The position numbers and the translations under genes are program-made. Of a stretch of 64,000 nucleotides of DNA, positions 1 to 13,200 are shown in pieces; the first letter of the stretch is position 1; each line of letters opens with the position of its first letter. The stretch is from NCBI GenBank assembly GCA_036023115.1, contig JAYKKT010000061.1, forward strand, positions 11,777,501-11,841,500. Reading direction: 5' to 3'. The notes below the pieces were generated by a model. The model saw only the letters and a program-made list of their open reading frames with translations. It had not been told where the DNA came from and made no database searches. The DNA comes from Brasenia schreberi (taxonomy: Eukaryota; Streptophyta; Magnoliopsida; Nymphaeales; Cabombaceae).

Positions 1-399
1 ATAAGTCAAGTTATGAGTCAACTCATCTAAATTCAATGAATTACACACTTGTTCTACAAGATAAGTGTAATAATCCTTTAAGTAGCACGGAGTGGCCCTA
101 GGCCTTTTATGTCTACTTAAGGTTTTGGTTGTTTTAGGAAGATCTTTTATAGGTTCAAATGATGATTGATCTAGGTCTACTAGATCATCAGTATATTCAT
201 CATTATTTTTCAAGATATCATTTTTAGTATCTTCTAAGAATTCAACATCTTTACTTTCTATTAGTCTATGGTCCTTATGATAAAACTAATATTCCTTTAA
301 ATCTTTAGGATATCCAATAAATATACATCTCAATGACCTAAGTAGTCTAGCTTATCTCTAGATTGATCAAGGATCTTTATATTTACAATAGATCCCCAT

Positions 400-953
400 C
401 TCTTAAAATGACTTAGGTTGGTTTTTCTTTCAAACTACATCTCATATGGTGTAGTGAATATAGTTTTATATGGTACTCTATTAAGTATGTATACCATTGT
501 ACTTATTACTTCTCCCCAAAATATTATTGGTAGAGAGACATCAATCAACATTTACTTTCTCATGTTTAGTAAGGTCCTGTTATATCTTTCAGCTACACCA
601 TTTTGTTGAGATGTCCTAGGCATTGTATTTTGTTTTACAATACCAAAGTCTTTACAGAATTAAAGAAATTCTACATAGGTATATTCACCACCTCTATCCG
701 ATCTTAAGACTTTGATTTAATGTCCCAATTGGTTTTCAACTTCCTTCTTATATTCTTCAAAAGCTTTTAGTGCCTCAAATTTATGTGCCAAGAGATATAA
801 ATACATGTATCTCGAGTAATCATCGATAAAGGTTATAAAATAAACCTTTTCACGATGTGACCTTACTCTTAATGGTCCACATAAATCTGTATGAATGACC
901 TCAAACAAGGTTGTTGCTCTTGTTGACTCTTTGGGAAAAACTTTCCTTGTCAT
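400..953 (-). pseudogene. copia integrase core, frameshifted
   Basis: The minus-strand frame at 953-717 begins after the HHCC region and reads HTDLCGPLRV and FITFIDDYSRYMYLYLL, giving the first two catalytic Asp of the DDE core. Past a stop at 717 the track continues as LRSDRGGEY (the catalytic Glu), then TSQQNGVAERYNRTLL near 560-610 and FWGEVISTMVYILNRVP near 470-540. Stops interrupt it. The family's role is insertion of the cDNA copy into the genome. Confidence 0.8.
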
Positions 954-1070
954 TTTTCCTTATATACAAGCTTCACACTTGCTAAAAGTATTTTACTTAA
1001 ATCTAGGCAACAAGTCAAAGTTGAATAATTTCTTCAACTTCTCCAAACTTATATGCCCGATGAGTTTATG

Positions 1071-1345
1071 TCATACATTAACATCAATATTAAAGGCACA
1101 GTCAATATAAGCAGAAGGATTTTCATTTTCATTATCATTTAATTTGAATAATCCATATTCTACGTCAAACTCTTGAGATAATAATATTTTCTCGTGTTTC
1201 CCCACATTCACCTTGCAAGGAATAAACGTGACCTCAAAACCTTTATTTACTAAGGCAGGGACCGAGACTAGATTGTGCTTTATTGATGGCACAATTAATA
1301 CATCAATAAGTATAATTGGTTTGCCTTGTACAATGATTTTAAAGG
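1071..1345 (-). pseudogene. copia protease C-terminus / GAG-pre-integrase region
   Basis: The minus-strand frame contains VPSIKHNLVSVPALVNKGFEV, the conserved copia stretch (IPxLxxNLLSVxxLxxxGxxV) between protease and the GAG-pre-integrase domain. It is followed by Y-G-L-F-K-L. It sits directly between the protease remnant and the integrase remnant, as expected. Confidence 0.75.
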
Positions 1346-1403
1346 ACCCAATACCTAAAACAGTTTAGAAATTATTGTTTCTCATGTACACCTGATGTTC
1401 TCC

Positions 1404-1660
1404 TTATTTATATTCCTTTAAATCCATTGCCCCTTCCTTGGTCTTCGAGATATGTTTGGTAACTGAAGAGTTAATCCACCAACCAATCACCAGGTGGTCC
1501 ATATAGAGACATTTAGATATTACGCAGACTATGTCCTGCTTCTCTAATTGTTCGCGTTGTGGGTTGTTTCCTCCACCTTTCCTGTTGCGACAATTTCTCT
1601 TGTAGTGATTCATCTTTTTACAACTGAAATACTTGACCCAAGAAGTTGTTTCGTGCATTT
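1404..1660 (-). pseudogene. copia gag zinc knuckle and start of protease, both mutated
   Basis: The segment reads KYFSCKKMNHYKRNC, a CCHC knuckle in which the first Cys has become Tyr. About 40 codons later comes WWINSSVTKHIS, which aligns with the copia protease active site W-x-DSGAT-x-H. The catalytic D-S-G is replaced by N-S-S, so the protease could not work. Both changes fit long decay. Confidence 0.75.
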
Positions 1661-1985
1661 TCTTAAAAAATTAATCACCCTTTTTGTTATTCTTGTCAAA
1701 CCTTTTGTTTGGTTAATTTTTCTTTTTATTGGGTTTGGAGTTAGACCCTATCTTATATTTTACCACTAGCAATTTTTCTTTCTTATTTTTGTTTATGTAT
1801 TCTTGCTCTATTGCTAGTTTCAGAGGCAATTCAAAAAGGTTAACTTTTGGTCCTAATTTGAGGGCAATAGTGATCATGTTCAATGACAGGAGACTATTAA
1901 GGATAATTGATATTTGCATCGGTTATGAGATGACTGACTTTGCCACAGCTAGGTCCCTAGCTATTACCAACATGTGGTTTACACG

Positions 1986-2378
1986 TTATACTACATTGTC
2001 TTCTTCTTTCATTTTGAAGGAATTGTATTTCTGTAGTAGCAAATGTACATGCAATTTGGCAATTGTATCATATTTGGCTATTATGGAGTCGAACAGCTCT
2101 TTTGCGGTCATGTGTTCTTCGAAGACTCTTATCAAGTCATCCTCCATGTATGTCAACATGATAGTTTTTACTATTGTGTCATCTTTTAGAAATGTTTTAT
2201 ACATTTCTATCTGTTGCTCAGTTGCGTCTAGTGGTGGCGAACGCACAGTTTCCTTTAATACATACTCAACACCTTCAAGTGTTAGAGCAAGCAGGATTCT
2301 TCTCTTCCATGTTTTGAAATTCAGACCATTTAGCTTTTCGGTTTTTGTTAGTTTCGACACACATATTATTGAGTTCAT
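1986..2378 (-). pseudogene. copia gag, N-terminal half
   Basis: An open stretch from the Met at 2378 carries the copia gag signature. It has a KLNGLNFKTWKRRI-type motif near residue 15-28, then a helical region with TIVKTIMLTYMEDDLI and a SIIAKYDTIAKLH segment. These match the plant copia gag polyprotein (UBN2/DUF4219-like) that packages element RNA into particles. An in-frame continuation upstream to 2510 is probably leader read-through. Gag continues with shifts at 1713-1919, where degraded SLLSLNMITIALKLG and KKEKLLVVKYK segments are visible. Confidence 0.8.
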
Positions 2379-3090
2379 TTTTATGTCTTTGGCAATTGTA
2401 ACAATTAGACGGTCTAAAAAGGAAACATTAAATAAGCAACAAAACACACATAGCAAGTATCTGATTAGAACGATGTAGAATATCGCAAAAACGAGCTGAA
2501 AATAACTCATTTCTAATATATAAAGAAACTGGGATAAATTTGTAATTTTCCCAAAAATTTTGCTGTACTTTTAATTGTCTGTCTACTTTTGTAATTTTTA
2601 GAAATGCCCAAGGACAGACCTCTAAAATTACTTTTGGTATTTTTATAAAATTCTTAACTAATTGAGGGTAAATTTGTAATTTTATCCCTCAGTCCGAATC
2701 TAGAATTTTCTCAAAAGGATAGAGACAAATCTGTCTTTTGACATAACTTGAATAGAGAAGGACAGTAATATAAAATAATAGACCAGTATTTCATCATTTT
2801 CACAAACTACCGCTGGGTAAAACTAACTTTTCCCTTAATAAAGGCAAAATAGTCTTTTTAACCAAAAATATTTGGATATTTTTATAATTTTGTTCGGTGG
2901 CAGTTTTGTAATATTTGAAAAATGATTGGGGCATAATGGACCTTTTAGTTTGTTGTCCGAGGCGGTTTTAGAGAAACCTTTGGTTTTAGCTCACGGTTTT
3001 CTAAAATCGCATGGTAATTTTCTGGGCAATTTAAAAGCCTGGAGGAGAGAGAGAGAAATGCAGAGTGAGAGAGAGAGAAAGGGGGTGGCC

Positions 3091-3205
3091 GGCGTTCCGC
3101 CTCCTGGCCTGCGGCCCTCTATGGCGGTTGGGATTCCGCCTCCTGTCCTACGGTCGGCGTTCCGCCTTTCTGGCATGCGGTCGGCGTTCTGGCTTTTCGC
3201 CTTTC
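3091..3205. repeat. GC-rich minisatellite, 24-26 bp core
   Basis: The core GGCGTTCCGCCTCCTGGC appears at 3091-3114 and, with changes, at 3130-3153, 3156-3180 and (truncated) from 3183. Several plus-strand open frames here are rich in Arg, Leu, Ser and Gly purely because of this repeat. Confidence 0.7.
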
Positions 3206-3674
3206 TCGCTGGCAGATTTCTCATGTGAGTGTTCTTTGCCTTTGGTCACCCACGACCTTTGTAGCAGCTCTGTTGCGAGTGTCCTTTTCCTTTGGCCACC
3301 CGGAGCTTTTGTCGCAACTTTTTTGTGTTTTGACTGATTTTTGCCGTGTCTTGACTCAGGCAGGGTTTATGCTATGCCCTGTCATGACTTGGGTAATTTT
3401 GTGCTCTATTTTTCTGTTTTTTTTTTCCTATAATACTAATCGTGTACATGTTTTGCATGGTAAAAAACGAGGCACTTATACCAGATGTGGTGATTCTCTT
3501 GCCTTCTTGCCTGAGTCCAGCTTCTGTCAACCTCCGGGTTTGTTGTCGTCGACCTCCTATTTGTTGCTCGTACTTTTTAGGTACGCCTGCAACGAAAGAT
3601 CAAGGTACGTGATTTTGTTTTTCTTTTGTTTCGAGGTTTCCACATAACGGATTTTACGTGAGAAATTTTTCCGG

Positions 3675-3892
3675 TGTTTTTTCAGTGTTTAGATTGTGTG
3701 CGTTGCTCTGTATTTATAGAGCAGTGTGTGATCCTGACTTTCCCGGTTTGTCTCGTTGGGCTTTCCTCTTTAGGAGCCGTTTTAACCTGACAGTTACCGT
3801 GCAATCCGATAACGGTCCGACGTTTTGATTCTATGGCCGTTACGGTCATTCTCTCCGTAACCGTGGACACGATCAGTCCAACCGTTACCATG
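3675..3892 (-). promoter_or_regulatory. candidate minus-strand promoter with TATA box and clustered AACGG motifs
   Basis: On the minus strand a good plant TATA box, CTATAAATA, lies at 3719-3711. Upstream of it (3778-3889) are at least six AACGG/GTTACC-type motifs: 3778-3782, 3793-3799, 3811-3815, 3837-3842, 3855-3864 and 3880-3889. The AACGG core is that of the MSA element bound by three-repeat MYB factors. The expected start near 3680 would transcribe leftward toward the copia gag, so this may be a retrotransposon U3. It could also belong to a lost gene. Confidence 0.45.
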
Positions 3893-4219
3893 TTGTGTTG
3901 CCGAGAACAGCCACAACCTTATATAAACTCCGTAAATTGGCAGAGAATTCCATGTCATTACTAGTCTCTTACCATCATTCTCGAACTATAAATGCCAGTT
4001 CTTTGCCAGTTCTTTGGTAGACTTCCGCGACAAACAGTCCCATAACTACAATTAGACGGGGAAGAAAAGAAATTACAGTGAGAATCTAATGAAAGCTAGA
4101 AACCATAATTTTCTTGAACATATTATACATAAAAATATTCTGTTACCGTATGCACCTCAATTTACTTGGAATTAAGATGGACATGTAACAAGGATCGTGC
4201 CTATGCACAACAAAGATAT

Positions 4220-7200
4220 TTACACAGCAACAACATCTGCAGTCAAGTTCTCATCACAAGTTACGACAAGTCCTTGAATACTAGTGGGGAAAAGACAGCT
4301 TCCCCATTGACAACCCATCGAGACCGGCTCGCTAGATGGAATAATCATTAGCACATTATCATGACGTCGAACGATCCCCACGACGCTTACAGTACTTCCT
4401 TCCTTAATGTACCTATTAGCAACAACAGGAATGGTGAAAACTCTGAAGGTTAGAAAATGGGGTGCACAGTATCAAAAGGTTTTTGTTTTTACCCTTCTTC
4501 TAGTCGCACTATTTGGTCATCGGCTGAAAGTTTCCGTTCTGCGAGCCATTGGAGGAAACCAGGAGAGAGCTCATTGTTATTCTTTTCTATATCAACAACG
4601 GTCACAGATTTAACAAATGAAGAGACTTTTGCACCATGACCAGCTTTTACTAGTGCCCGTATCCCCGATTGGAAGTCTGATATGTAGAAGTCAGCAACAT
4701 AACTCTGCAGCATGAAAATTCAAACCTTCTAATCAGGGGATAGTGAAAAGGTCGTCAAAAGAAAGAAGATTTAGGGAAGATAAAGCTTGTAACCAAAATT
4801 TTCTGCTCTTGGTCATCTCATTTGCATGCACACATGCATGCGAGCATGTGTGCAACCACACACCTAAACACACATACAAGAGAGAGAGAGAGAGAAGATG
4901 ATGGTGGATATTGAGGCAGCGAAGAGTCACAACCAAACTTCAAATTCACATGTATGACGTACTGAAAACATCTTCATCCAAGTAATTCAATTCAAGACGT
5001 TTTCTGCATGACAGTATCAAATCATACAAATTATACTCTTCCAAAATGATTAACATGGACCTTCTATTATTTACGTACATCAGAACTATGTTCCGGACCC
5101 TGGTGGGATGGTTTGGGTTGAGCAGGAATCCAATTTAAGGAATCCTTCAAGTATGTATTAGGAGATAACAGTAGCCAGCCAACTCAAACCTGCCTACGGT
5201 TCCATAAAAATGCACTAGCCTGACTCTTACTCCTGTATCAGAGAATGAAAGATGAAAACGTAGTGAGGAAGAAAGAACTTTTTCAACCAAGTTTTTTTAG
5301 TGAATGGGAGCTATAACGAATTAAGGCTGACCTAGGAAAAACTTTGCAATCGAACCCAAAAAGAATGGAAACTACACCAGCAGGCGGTCGCACATGATTT
5401 CTATTATGGGTGCTAGTCCACTGCTATCCATGGGATGTAAACAACATCAAAATTTTAATTCTTTCCCGTGGTAATCGTTTTCTTTGTTCATTAGCGACCA
5501 CAATCAAGCCTTTCCCCACCCTAAATGCAAACAGCTAATTTGTTCCTTGGTTGTCAATGTGATCTATCTTAGGCCACACCCGTATCCCCATATGCTCATA
5601 ACACAGGTGTTTCCTCCACTGAGAAAAATTAAAGGCCTGATCTATGGAAAACGTTTTGGACCACGAAAAAAACTAGCAAAGGATTACTCAAGTATGCTGC
5701 ATTTCTAACATAATTAAGTTTCATAAACCCAGAAAGAAACTTAATCTTGCAAATATCTACATAGACTAACTATAGAAAAGAAATGAGGCATATGTGTCAA
5801 CCGCATAGCGCAATATGAATAAAAAAAAGGGGTTCTTGTACCTCAGGCCAAGAAGAGTAGAGTCCACCACGTGAATGACAGAGTAACTTACAAAAGGGAC
5901 TAGCAGAGAAAATTCCATGTCATATTACCAAGTGCATATTAGGTAAGAGAAACAACATTAACATGAATTTAGACACTATAATAGATACTCGGAATATAAG
6001 CAAAAAAACTTGAAAAATCGTAAGCACTCCATCCAAGCTTCCGAATAAAGCCCCCATGTAGGCACTCACCTCTAAATGTCTGAGTCCCCATGAAAAGCAA
6101 CGATGATTAGAGTTTGCTGGCTTTGAACACCATCGTCTGTATTCGTACAACCCTGTGGATACATAGATGCACCTTGGAATCCGCTGGTATGAGGATTCAA
6201 GTGGTATACTGCCACAAGTGACGACCTACAAACACAAATGACATGAAAAAAGAAAAAACAACCTCAAAAACAGAATAACAGAAGCTATAAGACATTGGTA
6301 CCCTAGACAACCTTTTAGCAAAGCAAAGTGAAAGTTCTTCTAATTGAGAACATACAATTAGAAAAATAAAACCAAAATGAAGAAATGTTGTACAATATTG
6401 TACATATACAATATGGTAGGAGCATTATACACTGTTACATAATATGATCCAGGAACCTATAGGTCCTATACTGGTTTCACCCATTAATCAGAGTGTTGGT
6501 GTCATCCTTGTTCTCGTACCCTATAGTAGAATTGAACATGAACTAAGTAGCTGCACCCTTATTGAGCCAATTCGCTCACCAAGCCCTGATGAGTGATGGC
6601 ATCACTCTTCATTGAGGCACAGGTGAACTGTGCTATAACTAGAGCTATGGAGAGGGGGCTTCCAATCTTTATTCATCTTATCCCAGATATTTAATTTGTT
6701 TCTGATTTTTTAACATTTTTGGCTTCTCTATTTTTTAAATTATTTATATTAAATAAAAATATACTGTACGATACAGAGACTACCACTTATACACATTAGT
6801 ATCCTGTACAATACATGGGCCGGTATGATATTTATAAAATTAAACAACAGAGAATGATAAGTATCGTACCAAACCCCCATTATTGGTTTGTCAAATTTGT
6901 AAAGAAGAAACAGCAAAAGCCAAAGAGCGGCTCAATGACAAGACAAAAGACTTGAAATGCAAGTAACAAGAAAACCTAAACAACAACTAAGCCTTTTCCC
7001 ATACTAGATGGGGTCGGCTACATGGATTCTTTGTTTCCACAGATCCCTATCTTGTGTCATGTTAGCAGTTAACTCACAATAAGCTAGATCATTCTTTATT
7101 GTTTCTTTCCAACACTTTTGTGGTTGTCCTCTACCTCTTTTAGTACTTTCCAAATTTAGTTTTTCATACCTTCTTAAAGGTTCTTCTTTTGATCTTCTTT

Positions 7201-10200
7201 CTATATGTTCAAACCATCTTAAACAATGTTCTCTCATTTTATCCTCTATTGGTGTCACTCCTAATTTGTTTCTAATAACCTCATTATGTATACGGTCTTT
7301 TCTTGTATGAACACTCATCCATCTCAACATCTTCATTTCTGTCACAGACATCTTTTGTACATGATGATTAACTGCCCAACACTCAGAACCATAAAACATG
7401 GCAGGCTTAATTGCTGCTCTATAATATTTACCTTTTAACTTTAATGGTATCTTCTTATCACAAAGAATACCTGATGCTCCTCTCCATTTTAACCAACCAG
7501 CATTAATTCTATGCGTAACATCTCCATCAATTCTTCCATCACTCTAAAAAATTGACCCTAGGTATTTAAAACTTTCCTTTTAAGGGATGCAATGTGTGCC
7601 AATTTTAATTTTTACGTCCTCTGAAGTAACCAAATGAACCAAATGATCAAACTTACATTCCATATATTCTGTATTTGTTCTACTAAGTCGAAGGCCTTTG
7701 CTTTCTAATGTTTTTCTCTATAGTTCCAATTTTCTATTAACTTTTTCCTTAGACTCCTCCACTAACACAATGTCATCTGCAAATATCATACACCAAGGTA
7801 CTATTTTTTCAAAAAGCCTTATGTAAGTTCCTTAGCCTTTGTTCTTCTCAAAAATGGTAGCATTGTTATTTTTTCTTGTGCTTTGTTTCAAAGTAGCTTA
7901 TTGGTAGAATTTTTCTCAACATAACCCTCCCTTTCACAGATGAAAGCAATAAGGAATGTTAGTTTGATTGGACACTTTGTAACACTTATAACCTCAGAAA
8001 GTTGACTTGCACCCCTTTTATCTAAATGAAAACCAAAAATCAAGCCCTTCCCACAACTATGTGGGGTTAGCTACATACATTCTCAGTAACCATTTTCATT
8101 TACATTAAATCATCAGACAATTAAATCTAAAAGGCAATGATCATGCTCTTTTCCTTCCAACACTTTTTTGGCCTTCTTCAGGCCCTCACACACATGTGCA
8201 CCCTCTCCCCAGCAATGGGCATCAGAGCAACCTGCCAGTTAAGCTAATACTCTGGGTACAGCCTTCTTCAGCCTCTTTTGTAATGCATAATGTACCATCT
8301 TAGCTCTAGAGCTTCAGGTAATAATCTCTCCACATGTCTAAATCACTTTATCATGTCTCCCTCATTTTATCTTTCATTGGCACCAGAGGGACTTTTTCTG
8401 TAATATTTTCATTAAGAATTCAAGTCTTTCCTCGAATGACTAAATCTCTGTTACTGCTAGAGATATATCTTGGACAAGACAATGATTAGTTACCACTACT
8501 TAGACATCATAGTACATTGTTCATCCATATAAAATATTTATGTCCTAGTTTGAGTGGTATTCTTTTTTGTTGCAAATGAAATCCAATACACCTTGCCTTT
8601 TCATATAATTAGAATTTGTTATGCGTGTGACATCGGTATATTGATCTCCTGTGAACCACTAACCTATGTACAATGTGTTCAAATTTTCGCATGTGTATAA
8701 TATATGTCACCCACAATACAGAGCTTGCACATAATATGCTCAAATGATATTCTACCAACACGAGTGCCCAACCCCTAAGGTTCCTTCCAAAGTTCAGGTT
8801 TTATTTCAAGCTTCATCCACCAAAACAAGTTGTTTCTCGGTCACAATGTTCATAAGCACTCATTTTACTCCAAAACTCTCCAAAGACTATGCCTTTTCCA
8901 ATTATCATATGCAAGTCCTTTCTCTTGATACTAAAGCATTTCATTGTATGCCTTAATAAGGTCTCCATAGTGGCATTACATGGCATAAAGTTGAACTAAT
9001 TTTTCATTGCAATAGATTCCAGTCTCGACCTCTTTCTTCTTGCTCTTTCTCAAAGTACCATAGTATAATCAATTAAATACCTCGGTAGTAATAGACAATT
9101 TGGTGCTTTTATGCCTCCGAGACCAATTGCATATAGTGGTCAACCTCATACTTTTTACCCATCTAACATGGAGGCAGGGCGAATAATGCTATAGACTAGA
9201 AGCCAAGCCAAGCACATTCAGTAAGAGGTATATTTCACTAAAGCGGCATGGGAGAGGCCATGTCTTGCACGAGCTTGGGTCACCTTTTGAGATGTGGTGC
9301 ATGCTAAACAAAAATTATACAAGTATCACCTTTTGAGATGTAACGCCATTTATATGAACCAACACATTGCATTTTTCATCTGATATTTGTAACTGATGTT
9401 TACCGCACATAAACATTATGATTGATGTTAAACCAAAATGGATGCACTTTTGCGCTAATCTGCCATTTCCATTTAAATAAATATCTAAATTGTTCTCATA
9501 CTAGTCCAAAATATAATAACGTCTTACAATGCTAAGCAACTCAACATTCAAAACCCAAAAGCACAAAAAAAAAGAACAGTCCAATAGAAACTAAAACATA
9601 CCACATTGAAAAAGCTGCATAAGGACTCCAAGCACCAACAGTGAGCAATTTAAAGAGCATGCTCTTAAAGGAAAGGCAAGAAGGAGCGTTCAACACTGCA
9701 AGTAGATCACATTCCTAACATCTATGATAACATATGTGATATGCAGGAAATGGTCTGAAAATTGCAAAAACAGGTAGTCAAGCAAGTCTCCAACTTCCGA
9801 CCAAATAGATTGGTCAAAATTACAGTTTGCATTCACAATCCATTTCAACCATTATTCTCTTTCTATTAAGTTTTAACATTCATACAAATAAGTACACCAC
9901 TGCCAGGTGCGTGAAGTGTCAGTCCTCAACCATTAGTCAACCTAGATCTCCTTAGCAAAAGGGTGTTGCACTAAAGGCCATGAATCCACAAACAATTGTC
10001 AGCTTGAAATTCTATTTCCCATTATCAACACAAAAAAGGCTAACCTCAATAAGGACTCACAGACTCCACCTACAGATGTCACACATATAGATGTTTTATA
10101 CGTATCTGTTTTGTGGTGCAACATGCATGTAAGGAAGCCCAAAGTGCTTTCTGGAGTTTTTTCTACCATAACATGTTTTGCTTCTCATTGGATCGTAATT

Positions 10201-13200
10201 GTTTTCCTTTGTGGAATTGAGTTGTACTTTTCAGTTTTGGAGGTTGTGATGTTTTAGACTGAAATTGCAAGTGGACCCCAAACATTTTTGGACTTGTATG
10301 TGTTTCTTGTCAGATTTCAAGGAAACCGCACAGTGGAGCCAACATCCATATTTAACAGTCCAGTACAAGATTGACCATCCTATGGGAGTGATATTGAAGA
10401 CGTGAGAAGACATCTCCTTTATACTTGTTCTCCTCCATCCTTGGTATTGTTCATCTCCTCTGTGCGAAGTTGAATTTTTTTGAAGCAATTGAAATCTTCC
10501 TCCAGTGACACTCCATATTTTTATTTGGAATATCATTTCCTAGTCTCTTCTATGTTTACAAGAGATAAAGTGAGTTAGAGAAAAAGCAAAAGTGATTGAG
10601 AACACAGGTTTTAAGTAATGGTACTGAGGAAAAGAAAAGGCTCGAAATGAAATTGGTATTATTGTAAATAATGATTTAGAAAAATAGTGTAGTAGACATA
10701 CAATGCATGGTGATCGAATAATGATGGTGAAATTAGTGTTAGGAGTAGAAGCTTTGAATATAGTTTGTGCTTATATACCTAAAGTAGGACTAGAAGCTAG
10801 TATAAAGAAGGCATTTTGGGAAGAGTTTAATTCAAAGAATTTCATAAAGAGAGATGATTTTGTTTGAGAGGAGATCTAAATGGTTATATGGGTGAAGAGG
10901 CATTACGATATCAAGGTATTCGTGGAAACCATGGGTTTGGGATTTTAAATGAGGAAGGTAAGAAAATTTAAATTTTATTATGACATATGATCTCTTTGTA
11001 GCCAATATAATTTTTAGAAAACAAGATGAACACAAATTACCTATAAGAGTGGCTTGTCACAAACACAAATTATTTTTTTTACTTGTAGGAGAAAAGATAG
11101 GTTGTGTTGTAAGGATTGTAAGATAATTGTAGGAGAAAGTGTAACTACCAAACATCAACTTTTAGTTATGGATTGAGAAGTACAAAAATAGAAAGAGGCA
11201 AAGAGCACATAGAACTAGACTAAATGCTAGAATCTCAAAAATAAAAAAGTAGATAATTTAAACAAAAAATTCTTCAAGAAAATGCTTGGAATTATGTAGG
11301 TACACCTTCTAATACGTGGAATAATATAACTAAGCATATTGTGAAAATGGCAAAAGATGTGTTAAGAAAATCTAAGGAAGGCGTACCAACACAAAAAAAA
11401 GTTTTGTGGTGGAGTGAAGTGGTAAAAGAGAAAATTAAGGTGAAAAGGGCATGTTATAAATTGCAATTGCATTATACCAACAAGACTAATGAAACTTGAA
11501 AAGCTTATAAAAAAGCAAAAAATCCCATCATTAAAGCAAAAGCCAAAATTTGGGAGGATTTATATAAAAACTCAACTCAAAAGAAGGGTAAAGAGATATT
11601 TTTAAGATAGTTAAGGCTAAAAGTAACAAAACTAAGGATCTTACCTCTGTTAAATGTTTGAAAGATGAGGATGAGAAAATTTTAGTGGTGAGAGATTATA
11701 TAAAAATAGATGAAAATTTATTTTTAAGCTTTTTAGCAAAAAATGTAGGTGCTAGTATTAGCTTAGGAGAACTAACCAAATTTGAAAAGTATATAAACCA
11801 CAATTTTTACCGATGTATTCAAGGAAATGAAGTTAAAGAGGCTATTAAAAATGTGAAGGTTGTTAAATCTATAAGGCTAGACAATATTCTTATAGAAGTA
11901 TGGAAAATCCTACAAGAGACGGGTGTCACTTAACTTACTTGATTATTTAATGAAATATAGAGAAACCAAAAGATGCTTGAGGAATTGAGGATCCATATAG
12001 TTATACCCATATTCCATAATAAAGAAGACCTTCAGAATTGTGCAAATTATCATAATATGAAGTTGATAAGTTATACTATGAAATTATGAGAAAGAATTAT
12101 CGGAACTTAGATTGAGACAAGTATGAATGCAACATAGAACTAATTTGGATTTATTGTAGGAAAAGATCTTATTCACCTATTGAGACGTCTTACAAAACAT
12201 GTTAGAGTAAAATAAGAACCTTCATATGGTATTTATTGATATAGAAAAAACTTACAATAGGGTGCCAAGAGATGTTCTTTAGATGACCTTAGAAAAGAGA
12301 GGTATCCAATTAACATATATAAATCTTATAATAGACATGTATGATGGTACAAAAACATGTGTGAGGACTCCTTTGAAGTTAATATTGGGTTACATCATGG
12401 ATCAACTTTAAGTTCATATTTATTTACATTGGTCTTAGAAAGACCTTTGCATTTCTATGTATCAATATAAAACAGCTATATATGCTTCTAAGTTGGTTTG
12501 GTCCCATAAAAGGATCCTGGCCTTTTTTACTATTAAAAACTTGCAAAAAAAATTATCATCCTGTCTTGACATCCCCACCTGTGGTGAGCACCTCATCAAC
12601 ATCAACCTTTGATATACCTTATTAATGGTGAAGATCTTTGTTCTCTTCTCCTTAAATTTAACTAGTTCTCAGATATATCTTTTCAGCACTGTTTTGCACT
12701 ATAAATTCCATCAAGCCTTTGCTTTGCTTCTCTAAGTATTATTTTAGCCTCTAACTATCTTGTCGCTTCTTACTTTACCTTCCTATATTCTCCAAAATTC
12801 TGTTCTCTTTATTATTGGTATAATTTTGCCAGAACTCTCTTTTCGCTCCAACTCTCCTCAGGCTTCGTCAATCAACAATCAATCCTCTTTACCCCAATAT
12901 GCCCCCACTAATTTACTTAACAACCCTTCATCCGTACATGTAGTAGAAATCACCATAGATTATTACATCTCATAGACATTTCCGTCAAGTTTCCGAGGCC
13001 TCTCAGTATTGTCTCATCAAAGAAACCTTCTTGTTCAGATTCCAACCGCTTCAATATTGTGGTTCTATATGCACTTTAGCCCTTTTTCTACTTTATATGC
13101 AAATTTGTATCCATAAGCTGGGTGGAGCAGTGACCCCTTTGCAGCAGAAGACTTAGTAAAACGACTTATAATTGGACAGTTCACCAAGAACAATTATACC

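Larger units (their letters stand above)
1..2378 (-). mobile_element. Ty1/copia retrotransposon, gag to integrase, degenerate and cut by window edge
   Basis: Read on the minus strand, the order is gag, zinc knuckle, protease, GAG-pre-integrase and integrase core, the Ty1/copia order with integrase before reverse transcriptase. RT and RNase H would lie left of base 1. The frame is broken by many stops and shifts, so the copy is dead. The gag start Met is near 2378. No 3' LTR is in the window; the 5' LTR should lie to the right of 2400 but I could not delimit it. It lies downstream of the minus-strand membrane-protein gene at 4.2-15.2 kb. Confidence 0.9.
2379..4000. other. spacer right of copia gag; probable LTR/leader territory with a minisatellite
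   Basis: There is no credible gene. 2500-2930 is AT-rich. 3040-3080 is GA-rich. A GC-rich minisatellite follows at 3091-3205, then a promoter-like block at 3680-3892. Because the copia gag starts at 2378 on the minus strand, this is where its leader and 5' LTR should be, but I found neither a convincing primer binding site nor matching LTR ends. Confidence 0.45.

Noticed and set aside
2455..2480. Possible copia primer binding site upstream of gag
   Set aside because: On the minus strand only a TAATCAGA core resembles the usual TGGTATCAGAGC; too weak to support an LTR boundary.
2926..3647. Overlapping plus-strand ORFs of 90-140 codons
   Set aside because: They are produced by the GC-rich minisatellite and pyrimidine-rich sequence; they have no domain, low complexity and mutual overlap in different frames.
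10231..10536. 101-codon minus ORF in intron 1
   Set aside because: Not recognised, no repeats or neighbours supporting a gene; likely chance ORF in intron sequence.
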